Below, piece by piece: positions 1 through 7,070 of a stretch of 8,015 nucleotides of DNA (positions within the stretch are counted from its first letter, which is position 1; each line of letters opens with the position of its first letter). The stretch is from Oscillospiraceae bacterium. Lineage in GTDB: Bacteria; Bacillota_A; Clostridia; Oscillospirales; JAAYXM01. The notes below the pieces were generated by a model. It did not search any database. It had not been told where the DNA came from and saw nothing but the letters and a program-made list of their open reading frames with translations. Position numbers and translations under genes: made by a program. The DNA lies in the NCBI GenBank assembly GCA_017408185.1, contig JAFQVE010000612.1:1-8015 (forward strand), given 5' to 3'.

Positions 1-37
1 AGGTGCAGGAAAGTTTTTTACAAAAAGCTATCCTGCG
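1..37 (+). repeat. Leader hairpin repeat, copy A (cut by window edge), upstream of gyrA
   Basis: This is the right part of the hairpin repeat also found before rimO and pgsA. It begins with AGGTG (1-5), the position where the other copies have GGAAAGG followed by GTG. A stem then pairs 5-10 with 31-36 (GCAGGA/TCCTGC). After a mismatch the stem continues through 12-19 against 22-29. The sequence is more diverged than copies B and C, but the order is the same: SD-like string, GC-rich foot, T-run, A-run, GC-rich foot, start codon. The foot-to-ATG distance is 17 nt, longer than in the other copies. A GGAAA at 37-41 could act as a weak ribosome binding site after the hairpin. The left part of the element lies outside the window. 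Confidence 0.6.
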
Positions 38-53
38 GAAAACAAAAAATAAA

Positions 54-2567
54 ATGGCTAAAAAAAGAAATACGATATTAAACGATTCAATTGAATTTCC
101 CGAGCAGAAAATAGGTCCTGTCAATATGGAAAAGCAGGTGCGTCAGGGCTTTATCGAGTATTCAATGAGCGTTATTACATCCCGTGCACTTCCCGATGTA
201 CGCGACGGTATGAAACCCGGTCAGAGAAGAATTCTTTATGCAATGTATGAGGACAACCTCACATACGATAAGCCTTTCCGCAAGTCAGCGACCACAGTAG
301 GTAACGTGCTTGGTAGATATCATCCCCACGGTGACGCTGCGGTATACGGAACAATGGTTCGTATGGCGCAGGATTTCTCCTATCGCTATCCGCTTATTAA
401 GGGACAGGGTAACTTCGGTAATATAGACGGTGACGGTGCTGCTGCATACCGTTACACCGAGGCAAAGCTTGCAAAGATATCGGATGCACTTATGACCGAC
501 ATCGAAAAGAATGTCGTTAATATGGTGCCAAACTTTGATAATACACGCGAAGAGCCCACCGTTTTACCCACAAGATTTCCAAATCTTCTTGTAAACGGTG
601 CTATAGGTATCGCTGTTGGTATGGCAACAAGCATTCCCACTCACAACCTTGGCGAAGTTATTGACGGTACCCTTGCAATGATGGATAATCCCGAGATTAC
701 CACCGATGAGCTTATGGAGCATATCAAAGGTCCCGACTTTCCTACCTATGCAAAGATTTACGGAACAAGGGGCATCCGCGATGCTTATGAAACGGGCAGG
801 GGCAGAGTTGTAGTCCGTGCAACCGCAGATATTGATGAAGAAGAAAACTCCATCATCTTCTCCGAGATTCCATATATGGTAAACAAGTCCCAGCTTGTTA
901 AAAACATAGCCGACCTTGTAAACGACAAGCGCATTGAGGGCATCACCGATATTCGTGACGAAAGCGGTCAGGCAGGTATGAGAATCGTTGTGGATTGCCG
1001 CCGCGATGCTAATGCGCAGGTAATTTTAAATCAGCTTTACCGTTACAGCGAGCTGCAGAGCACATTCTCCGTAAATATGCTTGCGCTTGAAAACGGTGTG
1101 CCGAAGATTTTCACACTTAAAGAAATTCTTCGCAACTATATTGAGTTCCAGCAGGAGATCATCACCCGCCGTACACAGTTTGACCTCGACAAGACACTTG
1201 CCGAGATGCACATTTACGAGGGTTATAAGATCGCGCTTGACCATATTGATGAAATAATTGAACTCATTAAAAAGAGCGAATCCGTTGCCGCTGCAAAGAC
1301 TGCTTTGATGGAGAGATTTTTGCTCTCCGAGCGTCAGGCGCAGGCAATAGTTGAAATGACACTCGGACGCCTTTCGGGTATGGAGCGTCAGAAGATAGAG
1401 GACAGATTAAACTATCTCCACGACAGAGCCGAGGAGCTTTCCGGCATTCTTGCAGATCCCCAAAAGGTTGACAATATTGTAAAAGAGGAGCTCAGCGAGA
1501 TTAAAGAAAAATTCGCAGATGAGCGCCGTACCGAGATTCTTGAGGCAGAGGAAGAAATTGACCTTGAGGACCTTATCGAGCGTCACGCTTGCGTGCTCAC
1601 ACTTACAAATGCGGGCTATATCAAGCGTCTTCCCACCGATACCTACACTGCGCAGCACCGTGGCGGCAAGGGCATTATCGGTATGACCACCAAGGAAGAG
1701 GACTTTATCGAAAAGGTGATCGTTACAAATTCGCATTCCTACATTCTCTTCTTTACAAATCGCGGCAAGGTGCATATGCGCAAGGCATATCAGATTCCCG
1801 AGGCATCGAGAACTGCCAAGGGCTCAAATATCATAAATCTGCTTGATATTGAGCAGGGCGAGAGAGTAACTTCTATGATTGAGGTTGCAGAGTTTGTTGA
1901 CGAGGCATTCCTCACAATGGTTACAAAGCGCGGTATTATCAAGCGCACACTCCTCTCCGAATACTCATATCATCGCAAGGGCGGTAAGATCGCGCTCAAT
2001 CTTGATGAGGGTGATGAGCTTGTATTTGTTAAACTCACTACGGGTGAAACCGAGCTTGTTATCGCAACTCACGAGGGTAACGCGGTCCGCTTTGATGAAA
2101 ACGAAGCTCGTGCTATGGGACGCACTGCACGCGGTGTAATCGGAATCCGCGTTTCGGATGATGACTATGTTTGTGGCGTTGCACTTGTTGAAGAGGGCAA
2201 GAAGCTTGTCACCATTACCGAAAACGGCTACGGTAAACTCTCCGAGTTTGACGAGTTCCGTCTTATGAAGAACCGCGGCGGCAAGGGCGTTGCGGCGCAT
2301 AAGATCTCGGATAAGACGGGTAAGCTTACCTCCATTGCAACAGTTGACGAAAATGATGACCTTATGCTCATTACAAATGAGGGCACTATTATCCGTATTC
2401 CCGTTGGCGGCATAAACACCTATTCGCGCACTGCAGGCGGCGTAATCGTAATGCGCCTTGCTGACGGTGCAAAGATTGTAAACTTTGCAAAGGTTGAGGC
2501 GGCTGACGAGGACGAAATTGAGGCGGTTGAGGCAGTTGAGGAAACAGTTACAAATGAAGAAGCTTAA
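54..2567 (+). CDS. gyrA: DNA gyrase subunit A
   Basis: GyrA is the DNA-cleaving subunit of the A2B2 type II topoisomerase that introduces negative supercoils using ATP hydrolysed by GyrB. From the ATG at 54 the product is 837 residues, normal for Firmicutes. The breakage-reunion domain carries YHPHGD (89-94) and AAAYRYTE, with catalytic tyrosine Y134 (E. coli Y122). The GyrA box, QHRGGKG, starts at about residue 534 and distinguishes it from ParC. Six beta-pinwheel blades follow, including a second RGGKG-type loop and a late TAGGVIV blade, and the protein ends in an acidic Glu/Ala tail. At the quinolone-contact positions it has A95 (E. coli S83) and G99 (E. coli D87). An in-frame GTG at 3 would add 17 residues translated from the upstream hairpin repeat, so I prefer the ATG followed by AKKRN. 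gyrB is probably upstream, outside the window. Confidence 0.97.
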   Translation: MAKKRNTILNDSIEFPEQKIGPVNMEKQVRQGFIEYSMSVITSRALPDVRDGMKPGQRRILYAMYEDNLTYDKPFRKSATTVGNVLGRYHPHGDAAVYGTMVRMAQDFSYRYPLIKGQGNFGNIDGDGAAAYRYTEAKLAKISDALMTDIEKNVVNMVPNFDNTREEPTVLPTRFPNLLVNGAIGIAVGMATSIPTHNLGEVIDGTLAMMDNPEITTDELMEHIKGPDFPTYAKIYGTRGIRDAYETGRGRVVVRATADIDEEENSIIFSEIPYMVNKSQLVKNIADLVNDKRIEGITDIRDESGQAGMRIVVDCRRDANAQVILNQLYRYSELQSTFSVNMLALENGVPKIFTLKEILRNYIEFQQEIITRRTQFDLDKTLAEMHIYEGYKIALDHIDEIIELIKKSESVAAAKTALMERFLLSERQAQAIVEMTLGRLSGMERQKIEDRLNYLHDRAEELSGILADPQKVDNIVKEELSEIKEKFADERRTEILEAEEEIDLEDLIERHACVLTLTNAGYIKRLPTDTYTAQHRGGKGIIGMTTKEEDFIEKVIVTNSHSYILFFTNRGKVHMRKAYQIPEASRTAKGSNIINLLDIEQGERVTSMIEVAEFVDEAFLTMVTKRGIIKRTLLSEYSYHRKGGKIALNLDEGDELVFVKLTTGETELVIATHEGNAVRFDENEARAMGRTARGVIGIRVSDDDYVCGVALVEEGKKLVTITENGYGKLSEFDEFRLMKNRGGKGVAAHKISDKTGKLTSIATVDENDDLMLITNEGTIIRIPVGGINTYSRTAGGVIVMRLADGAKIVNFAKVEAADEDEIEAVEAVEETVTNEEA

Positions 2568-3135
2568 ACTTTTTCTTATATTTGTTATGGCTTTGTCGGT
2601 GAGCGTTTTACTTTGCTCCTGTCAGCCCAAAATCACGGTTGACGAAGTAAAGGCGGCATTGCCCGACCTTGTCGAAGCGTCAAAGCCGCTTAACGAAATT
2701 TATTTTGGAGAGGGCTTTAAAGAAGCGGATATCGCATCAGATCTTAATTCTTATTTCTATTGCGATACTGAAAAAAGCGGCTTAAACTCCATTTTGCAGA
2801 TAAAAGAAGCAACCGAAAAGGTATTCACCGCTGAATATGCAGAAGTTTTATATGAAACTGCCTTTCTTGGCGCATCTACTGACATTTCTGCAGAGGGTGC
2901 TCGCTTTATAGAGGGGGAAATGGGGCTTATGCAAAAGAAAAATGATAATGCTTACACCCTGCCGGACCGCGTTTTCGACTATGACTCAATAGAGATTATA
3001 AAGGGCGGCAGAAAGCGTGTTATTATCAGCATTTCCACTACGGCAAGCGGCAAAACAGAGGTTATTGAAATGGTGGTATCGCGCTACGGCGATGAGGGTA
3101 ATTTTACCTATCGTCTCGATAGCCCAACATACTAA
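2554..3135 (+). CDS. Small lipoprotein of unknown function downstream of gyrA
   Basis: The protein has 193 residues starting at MKKLKLF. The N-terminus is a lipoprotein signal peptide: a Lys-rich start, a hydrophobic core at about residues 6-20, and a lipobox LCSC with the lipidated cysteine at C23. It should be exported and anchored to the outer face of the membrane. The mature part is soluble and mixed alpha/beta. It has an early [10 protein letters not shown] segment, a Thr/Glu-rich helix near [13 protein letters not shown], and a beta-rich end finishing RLDSPTY. I do not recognise a named family with certainty, although similar lipoproteins occur in clostridia. The start lies inside gyrA (14-nt overlap, different frame), with GAGGAA at 2538-2543 as a plausible ribosome binding site, so translation is probably coupled to gyrA. 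An upstream ATG at 2485 would add a basic tail that breaks the signal peptide and is rejected. Confidence 0.85.
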   Translation: MKKLKLFLIFVMALSVSVLLCSCQPKITVDEVKAALPDLVEASKPLNEIYFGEGFKEADIASDLNSYFYCDTEKSGLNSILQIKEATEKVFTAEYAEVLYETAFLGASTDISAEGARFIEGEMGLMQKKNDNAYTLPDRVFDYDSIEIIKGGRKRVIISISTTASGKTEVIEMVVSRYGDEGNFTYRLDSPTY

Positions 3136-3142
3136 AAAATAT

Positions 3143-3245
3143 TGTCATCCTGAGGCTTTGCTGAAGGATATGCGCGACTTTGTCGCGTCTAAGAAAAACC
3201 TTGCAGAGCAAGGTTTTCAGATTCTTCGCTACGCTTAGAATGACA
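3143..3245. repeat. MITE-like palindromic intergenic repeat with three stems, upstream of recA
   Basis: The ends form an inverted repeat. TGTCATCCTGAG (3143-3154) matches the reverse complement of the right end (3234-3245) at 10 of 12 positions, and similarity continues inward, with GCTTTGCTGAAGGAT against the complement of ATTCTTCGCTACGC. Inside are two hairpins: CGCGAC/GTCGCG (3173-3187, loop TTT) and a 10-bp stem AAAACCTTGC/GCAAGGTTTT (3195-3217, loop AGA). TGTCATYCTGAG...AGAATGACA termini are familiar from abundant non-coding palindromic repeats scattered through many bacterial genomes. No protein is encoded. The element fills most of the gap between the lipoprotein gene and recA, so it must be transcribed with, terminate before, or lie upstream of recA. 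Confidence 0.8.
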
Positions 3246-3283
3246 TAGGAAAAGAGTAAAAAAATAGGGAAAATCTAAATTTT

Positions 3284-3290
3284 GAAAGGA
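3284..3290 (+). promoter_or_regulatory. Ribosome binding site of recA
   Basis: GAAAGGA is complementary to the Firmicutes-type 16S rRNA 3' tail. The GAAAGG core is followed by 11 nt and then the recA ATG. It fixes the recA start and serves as the local reference for ribosome binding site spacing, used below for rimO and pgsA. Confidence 0.8.
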
Positions 3291-3300
3291 TTTTACCGTT

Positions 3301-4404
3301 ATGGCAACCAAAAAGACAGCAAAAGCAACAGAGGAACAGACCTTTGATAAAAAGAAAGCGCTTGGAACCGCGCTTTCTCAGATTGAAAAGAACTATGGCA
3401 AGGGCTCGATTATGAAGCTCGGAGACGGACTTGATGAGGATGTTGAAGCAATCTCCACAGGCTCAATTTCGCTTGACCTTGCACTTGGTGTGGGAGGAAT
3501 TCCCAAGGGCAGAATTATTGAGATCTACGGTCCCGAGTCCTCAGGTAAAACCACAGTTGCACTCCATATAATTGCCGAGGCGCAAAAGGCGGGCGGCGAG
3601 GCGGCATTTATTGATGCCGAGCACGCGCTTGACCCGAGATATGCAAAGAAGCTCGGCGTAAATATCAACGATTTGCTCGTTTCTCAGCCCGATTGCGGCG
3701 AGGACGCGCTCTCCATTGCCGAGGCGCTTGCGCGCTCTGGCGCTATTGATGTTATCGTTATCGACTCCGTTGCGGCACTTGTTCCCCGTCAGGAAATTGA
3801 CGGCGATATGGGTGCTTCCCATGTAGGTCTTCAAGCGCGACTTATGTCGCAGGCAATGCGCAAGCTTTCTGGCGTTGTTGCAAAGAATAACTGCGTAGTT
3901 GTATTTATAAATCAGCTTCGTGACAAGGTTGGCGTTATGTACGGCAACCCCGAGGTTACAAGCGGCGGTAATGCGCTTAAATATTACGCTTCCGTGCGAA
4001 TTGATGTCCGCAAAAAAGAGGCTCTCAAGCAGTCCGGCGGTGATGTTTACGGCAACCATGTTAAATGTAAGGTTGTTAAAAACAAGGTTGCGCCCCCGTT
4101 CCGCTGTGCAGAGTTTGATATTCTTTTCGGCAAGGGCATTTCCAAAACGGGCGAGATTATCGACATAGGCGAAAAGCTCGGCGTTATCAAAAAGAGCGGC
4201 TCATGGTTCTCATACAACGAGGACAGAATCGGTCAGGGCAAGGACAATGTGCGTAAATTCCTTGAAACTCACCCCGACATTATGGATGAGATCGAGGCAA
4301 AGGTGCGTGAAGCAGCAAAGCCCGAGCTTCTTGATGAGGAGATTGAAAACGCGTTTGATTCTCTTGATGATTTTGATGTAAGAGAATTTGAGCTTGACGA
4401 ATGA
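3301..4404 (+). CDS. recA: Recombinase RecA
   Basis: RecA forms ATP-dependent filaments on single-stranded DNA, carries out homologous strand exchange, and stimulates self-cleavage of LexA-type repressors. The 367-residue product is complete and numbers 11 higher than E. coli RecA. Walker A is GPESSGKT (77-84). The catalytic glutamate is E107 in DAEHALD, and Walker B is DVIVIDS with D155. Loop L1 lies around 168-175 (GDMGASHV), Q205 is the ATP-sensing glutamine, and loop L2 runs about 206-220 followed by [14 protein letters not shown]. The C-terminus is strongly acidic, as usual. There is no intein. The ATG is supported by GAAAGGA upstream. The stop overlaps recX by 4 nt (ATGA). I found no GAAC-N4-GTTC type LexA box in the 165 bp before the gene. 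Confidence 0.98.
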   Translation: MATKKTAKATEEQTFDKKKALGTALSQIEKNYGKGSIMKLGDGLDEDVEAISTGSISLDLALGVGGIPKGRIIEIYGPESSGKTTVALHIIAEAQKAGGEAAFIDAEHALDPRYAKKLGVNINDLLVSQPDCGEDALSIAEALARSGAIDVIVIDSVAALVPRQEIDGDMGASHVGLQARLMSQAMRKLSGVVAKNNCVVVFINQLRDKVGVMYGNPEVTSGGNALKYYASVRIDVRKKEALKQSGGDVYGNHVKCKVVKNKVAPPFRCAEFDILFGKGISKTGEIIDIGEKLGVIKKSGSWFSYNEDRIGQGKDNVRKFLETHPDIMDEIEAKVREAAKPELLDEEIENAFDSLDDFDVREFELDE

Positions 4405-4985
4405 TTGAAGTTTTAAGCACCCGTATGTGTGACGGCGGTGACGGAATAAGCCTTTTGATTTCAAATGACGGTGTAAAAAATAAATATACCGTTTCTGCTG
4501 ATTTCTTTATTGAAAACCAAGTTGCAAAAGGTTTTATTGATGAAGATTTGTTTGATTACATAGTTCAAGAATCCAACAATTACGCGGCAAAACGCGCCGC
4601 AATCCGCATCATCACAAACGGGCAATGTTCAAAAGATAAACTTTATAAAAAACTTCGCGCACGCGGATTTTCACACGAATGTGCAAAAAATGCGTCAGAT
4701 TTTGTCGATTCAAAGAACTATATTGATGAGGAGTGGCAAATCGAAAATTACCTTAAAACGCTTGTTGAAAAAAAGAATTTCGGCAAGCGTAAGGTTTTTG
4801 CATTGCTGCTTGCAAAAGGCTATAAAAGCGAAGATATAGCGAGAATTGTTGACGCAAAGTATTCCGACTCCGATTTTAAAAAATACCGCAGTGAATTTTT
4901 GATTTCAAGGTTTGGAAAAAGTGCGCCCGAAACGCGCGAAGAAGCGGAGGAATTCCGCAAAGAGTTGTATAAAAACGGCTATTAA
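4401..4985 (+). CDS. recX: Regulatory protein RecX
   Basis: RecX binds RecA filaments and restrains RecA activity. The product has 194 residues. The N-terminal third is beta-rich and variable. From about residue 60 come the three-helix RecX modules: [25 protein letters not shown] with ARGF, then [19 protein letters not shown] (the family's GYIND-type motif), then [16 protein letters not shown], then a third module FLISRFGK. Position directly after recA with an ATGA overlap supports the call, since recA-recX coupling is common and keeps the inhibitor tied to its target. There is no strong ribosome binding site, so translation is probably coupled. The protein stops at ELYKNGY, about where family members usually continue for another ten or so residues. 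The stop codon lies inside the hairpin repeat that follows. Confidence 0.9.
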   Translation: MIEVLSTRMCDGGDGISLLISNDGVKNKYTVSADFFIENQVAKGFIDEDLFDYIVQESNNYAAKRAAIRIITNGQCSKDKLYKKLRARGFSHECAKNASDFVDSKNYIDEEWQIENYLKTLVEKKNFGKRKVFALLLAKGYKSEDIARIVDAKYSDSDFKKYRSEFLISRFGKSAPETREEAEEFRKELYKNGY

Positions 4986-5034
4986 AAATTTTTGGAAAGG
5001 TGTGGAAAACCTTTTTACAAAGAGGTTTTCCGCG
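4982..5034 (+). repeat. Leader hairpin repeat, copy B, between recX and rimO
   Basis: The copy starts TTAAAAATTTTTGGAAAGG (4982-5000), identical over 19 nt to copy C at 6423-6441. A stem follows. Its feet at 5002-5003 and 5032-5033 pair as one GC and one GU, and 5004-5012 (GGAAAACCT) pairs perfectly with 5023-5031 (AGGTTTTCC). A T-run/A-run closes the top. It supplies the recX stop codon (TAA at 4983-4985). The rimO ATG lies exactly 10 nt after the right foot, with no Shine-Dalgarno sequence in those 10 nt. GGAAAGG sits immediately left of the stem, so a folded stem would place it about 11 nt from the ATG. Confidence 0.75.
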
Positions 5035-5043
5035 TCCTCTGTT

Positions 5044-6372
5044 ATGAAAATAGGATTTGTTTCGCTCGGTTGCTCCAAAAATCTGGTGGACACCGAGGTA
5101 ATGTTAAAAATTTTGGCAGACGCAGGGTATGACATTACCCCCGATGAGACCGAGGCGGATATAATTGTTATAAACACCTGCGGTTTTATCCAAAGCGCAA
5201 AAGAGGAGGCTATCGAAAACATCCTCGATATTGCGTGGCTGAAAAAGAATAAAAACTTAAAGGCAATTATCGCGTGCGGCTGCCTTGCAGAGAGATACCG
5301 CGAGCAGATACTCGATGAAATGCCAGAGGTTGATGCGGTTCTCGGCACGGGCTCATACCACAAGATTGCCGAGGCAGTAGCCGCAGTTGCAAATGGCGAA
5401 AAGTACACTTCTTTTGAAGATAAAAACGAGTCTCCCTTAGGGGGAGAGCGAGTGCTCACCACTTCCGAATATACCGCTTATTTAAAGGTTGCAGAGGGAT
5501 GCGACAATAAATGCACATACTGTGCAATTCCGCTTATTCGCGGCAAGATGCGCTCGCGCCCGATGGAAGATATAATAAATGAGGCAAAAGAGCTTGAAAA
5601 AATAGGCGTAAAGGAGCTTAACCTTATCGCGCAGGATACATCAAGATACGGTCTTGATATTTACGGCGAATATAAGCTTGCTGAGCTTGTAAGAAGAATT
5701 ACCGAAGAAACGGATATTCCGTGGATTCGTCTGCTCTATCTCTACCCCGATAAGATTACAGATTCTCTTATCGCCGAGATGCGCGACAATCCGCGCGTGA
5801 TAAAATATGCGGATATCCCCGTTCAGCACATTAGCGACAAGGTGCTTGCCGCGATGAACCGTCACGGCGACAGTTCAACTATCAAGGATGCTATTGCAAG
5901 ACTCCGCCGCGAAATTCCTGATATTACGCTGCGCACTACTGCTATTGTAGGCTTTCCGGGAGAAACGGATGAGGATTTCACAGCGCTTTGCGAGTTTGTA
6001 AAGGAAACGGAATTTGACAGATTCGGCGCGTTTACCTACTCCGAGGAGGAGGGAACTGCCGCGGCAGAATTTGAAGAAAAGGTTGATGAACAGACAAAGC
6101 AGGACCGATATGATACGCTTATGAGTATTCAGCTTTCAGTTTCCGAAAAGAAGCTTGCCTCAATGGTTGGCAAGAAAATCGAGGTGCTTTGCGAGGGCTT
6201 TGATACGGTTTCGGGTGTACATTTCGGCCGCAGCCGCGCCGATGCCCCCGATGTTGACGGCAAGGTGTATTTTACCGCGCCAAAGAAAGTTTCAGCCGGT
6301 CGTTTTGTCGAGGTAGAAATTACCGAGGCGCTTGACTATGATTTGTTTGGTGAAATGATTTCCACGCGATAA
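5044..6372 (+). CDS. rimO: Ribosomal protein S12 methylthiotransferase RimO
   Basis: RimO is a radical-SAM enzyme that adds a methylthio group to the beta-carbon of the conserved aspartate of ribosomal protein S12. The ATG at 5044 gives 442 residues and the canonical start MKIGFVSLGCSKNLVDTE. C10, C46 and C80 hold the N-terminal auxiliary iron-sulfur cluster of the methylthiotransferase domain. The radical-SAM motif CDNKCTYC provides C153, C157 and C160. AIPLIRGKMRSRP next to this motif is typical of RimO rather than the tRNA enzyme MiaB. A C-terminal TRAM domain (about 375-442) ends at GEMISTR. A reading from 4912 would add 44 residues overlapping recX and the hairpin repeat and is rejected. 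The order recA-recX-rimO-pgsA fits the frequent clostridial linkage of rimO and pgsA. No ribosome binding site is seen directly before the ATG (see the leader repeat). Confidence 0.96.
   Translation: MKIGFVSLGCSKNLVDTEVMLKILADAGYDITPDETEADIIVINTCGFIQSAKEEAIENILDIAWLKKNKNLKAIIACGCLAERYREQILDEMPEVDAVLGTGSYHKIAEAVAAVANGEKYTSFEDKNESPLGGERVLTTSEYTAYLKVAEGCDNKCTYCAIPLIRGKMRSRPMEDIINEAKELEKIGVKELNLIAQDTSRYGLDIYGEYKLAELVRRITEETDIPWIRLLYLYPDKITDSLIAEMRDNPRVIKYADIPVQHISDKVLAAMNRHGDSSTIKDAIARLRREIPDITLRTTAIVGFPGETDEDFTALCEFVKETEFDRFGAFTYSEEEGTAAAEFEEKVDEQTKQDRYDTLMSIQLSVSEKKLASMVGKKIEVLCEGFDTVSGVHFGRSRADAPDVDGKVYFTAPKKVSAGRFVEVEITEALDYDLFGEMISTR
5431..5447. repeat. Short palindrome inside rimO linker
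   Basis: TCTCCC at 5431-5436 pairs with GGGAGA at 5442-5447, giving a 6-bp stem around TTAGG. It encodes SPLGGE in the linker between the methylthiotransferase domain and the radical-SAM core, a length-variable part of RimO. It may be a chance palindrome or a remnant of a small repeat tolerated in frame. Confidence 0.35.
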
Positions 6373-6422
6373 GCGTCGCGATTCGGCGTTGCTTCTCACG
6401 CGGAAAGGCTTTTATTAATTCT

Positions 6423-6479
6423 TTAAAAATTTTTGGAAAGGGTGCGGGAAAACCTTTTTGTAAAAAGGTTTTATCCGCG
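6423..6479 (+). repeat. Leader hairpin repeat, copy C, between rimO and pgsA
   Basis: This is the best-preserved copy. It has TTAAAAATTTTTGGAAAGG (6423-6441), then a stem with GC-rich feet GCGG/CCGC (6444-6447 with 6475-6478) and a perfect 11-bp upper part, 6449-6459 with 6462-6472 (AAAACCTTTTT/AAAAAGGTTTT). The pgsA ATG begins exactly 10 nt after the right foot at 6478. Those 10 nt (GTATAAAACC) hold no Shine-Dalgarno sequence, and GGAAAGG lies two bases left of the stem. With a T-run inside the stem instead of after it, the structure is not a classical terminator. The remaining 50 bp between the rimO stop and this element hold nothing I can identify. Confidence 0.75.
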
Positions 6480-6488
6480 TATAAAACC

Positions 6489-7070
6489 ATGAAACTTAAT
6501 CTTCCCAATAAGCTTACGCTTATCAGATGCGTGCTTGTACCCGTGTTTTTAGCAGTTCTCATTATCCCTGAGAATACAATATTTGCCTGCATTGCATCCG
6601 CATTGATTTTTGCGGTTGCATCGTTTACTGATATGCTTGACGGCAAAATTGCGCGCAAGCACAATCTTATCACCAATTTTGGCAAGTTTATGGACCCGCT
6701 TGCAGACAAATTGCTTGTTTTCGGCGCACTCCTCGGCATTCTCTACCGATTTGCCAACATCCGCCCCGTATTTGTATGGTGTGCGTTTATAGTAATTTTC
6801 CGTGAGCTTGCGGTTACATCAATGCGCCTTGTTGTTTCCGGCGCATCTGGCAAGGTAATTGCCGCAAAGATGATTGGCAAGATTAAGACAGTCATTCAGA
6901 TCGCAGCAATGATAATCTGCCTGCTTGAGCCTGTTGCACTTGAACTTATCAAAGGCTACACCGTACCGGTGGCAAGCTACATTTCAATGATTGCAATGGC
7001 GCTCATTACCCTCATTTCGGGAATTGATTATATTATGGATTATTGGGAGTTTATTGACCCGAGTAAATAA
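6489..7070 (+). CDS. pgsA: CDP-diacylglycerol--glycerol-3-phosphate 3-phosphatidyltransferase
   Basis: PgsA is an integral membrane enzyme that transfers phosphatidyl from CDP-diacylglycerol to glycerol-3-phosphate, giving phosphatidylglycerophosphate, the committed step to phosphatidylglycerol and cardiolipin. The 193-residue product has the full CDP-alcohol phosphatidyltransferase signature D48-x2-D51-G52-x2-A55-R56-x8-G65-x3-D69-x3-D73. The typical N-terminus LPNKLTLIRCVLVPVF is present. About six hydrophobic segments are visible, near residues 12-26, 31-47, 74-88, 91-110, 130-146 and 160-182. Length is normal. The ATG is the only start consistent with that N-terminus. The stop shares one base with the following RAYT start (TAATG). 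Paralogues such as PssA or cardiolipin synthase are less likely given the N-terminus and the rimO neighbour. Confidence 0.93.
   Translation: MKLNLPNKLTLIRCVLVPVFLAVLIIPENTIFACIASALIFAVASFTDMLDGKIARKHNLITNFGKFMDPLADKLLVFGALLGILYRFANIRPVFVWCAFIVIFRELAVTSMRLVVSGASGKVIAAKMIGKIKTVIQIAAMIICLLEPVALELIKGYTVPVASYISMIAMALITLISGIDYIMDYWEFIDPSK

Noticed and set aside
3..53. In-frame GTG start at 3 extending GyrA by 17 residues
   Set aside because: The added residues are translated from the hairpin repeat, which also occurs upstream of other genes. The ATG at 54 gives a normal GyrA N-terminus.
2485..2553. Upstream ATG for the lipoprotein gene
   Set aside because: It adds a strongly basic stretch that is only a shifted reading of the GyrA tail and would spoil the signal peptide.
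3541..4059. Long antisense open frame of 172 codons opposite recA
   Set aside because: It mirrors recA codon usage, has no recognisable domain and no ribosome binding site. It is a shadow frame of a strongly conserved gene.
4912..5043. Upstream start extending RimO by 44 residues
   Set aside because: It would overlap recX and read through the hairpin repeat. RimO proteins start at the MKIGFVSLGC-like sequence encoded from 5044.
6389..6418. Possible promoter before pgsA (TTGCTT, 18-nt gap, TATTAA)
   Set aside because: Only 3 of 6 and 4 of 6 consensus matches, which is expected by chance in such AT-rich sequence.
6444..6478. Leader hairpin as an intrinsic terminator of rimO
   Set aside because: The T-run lies within the stem and is not followed by a T-tract. 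The stem is followed directly by a start codon.
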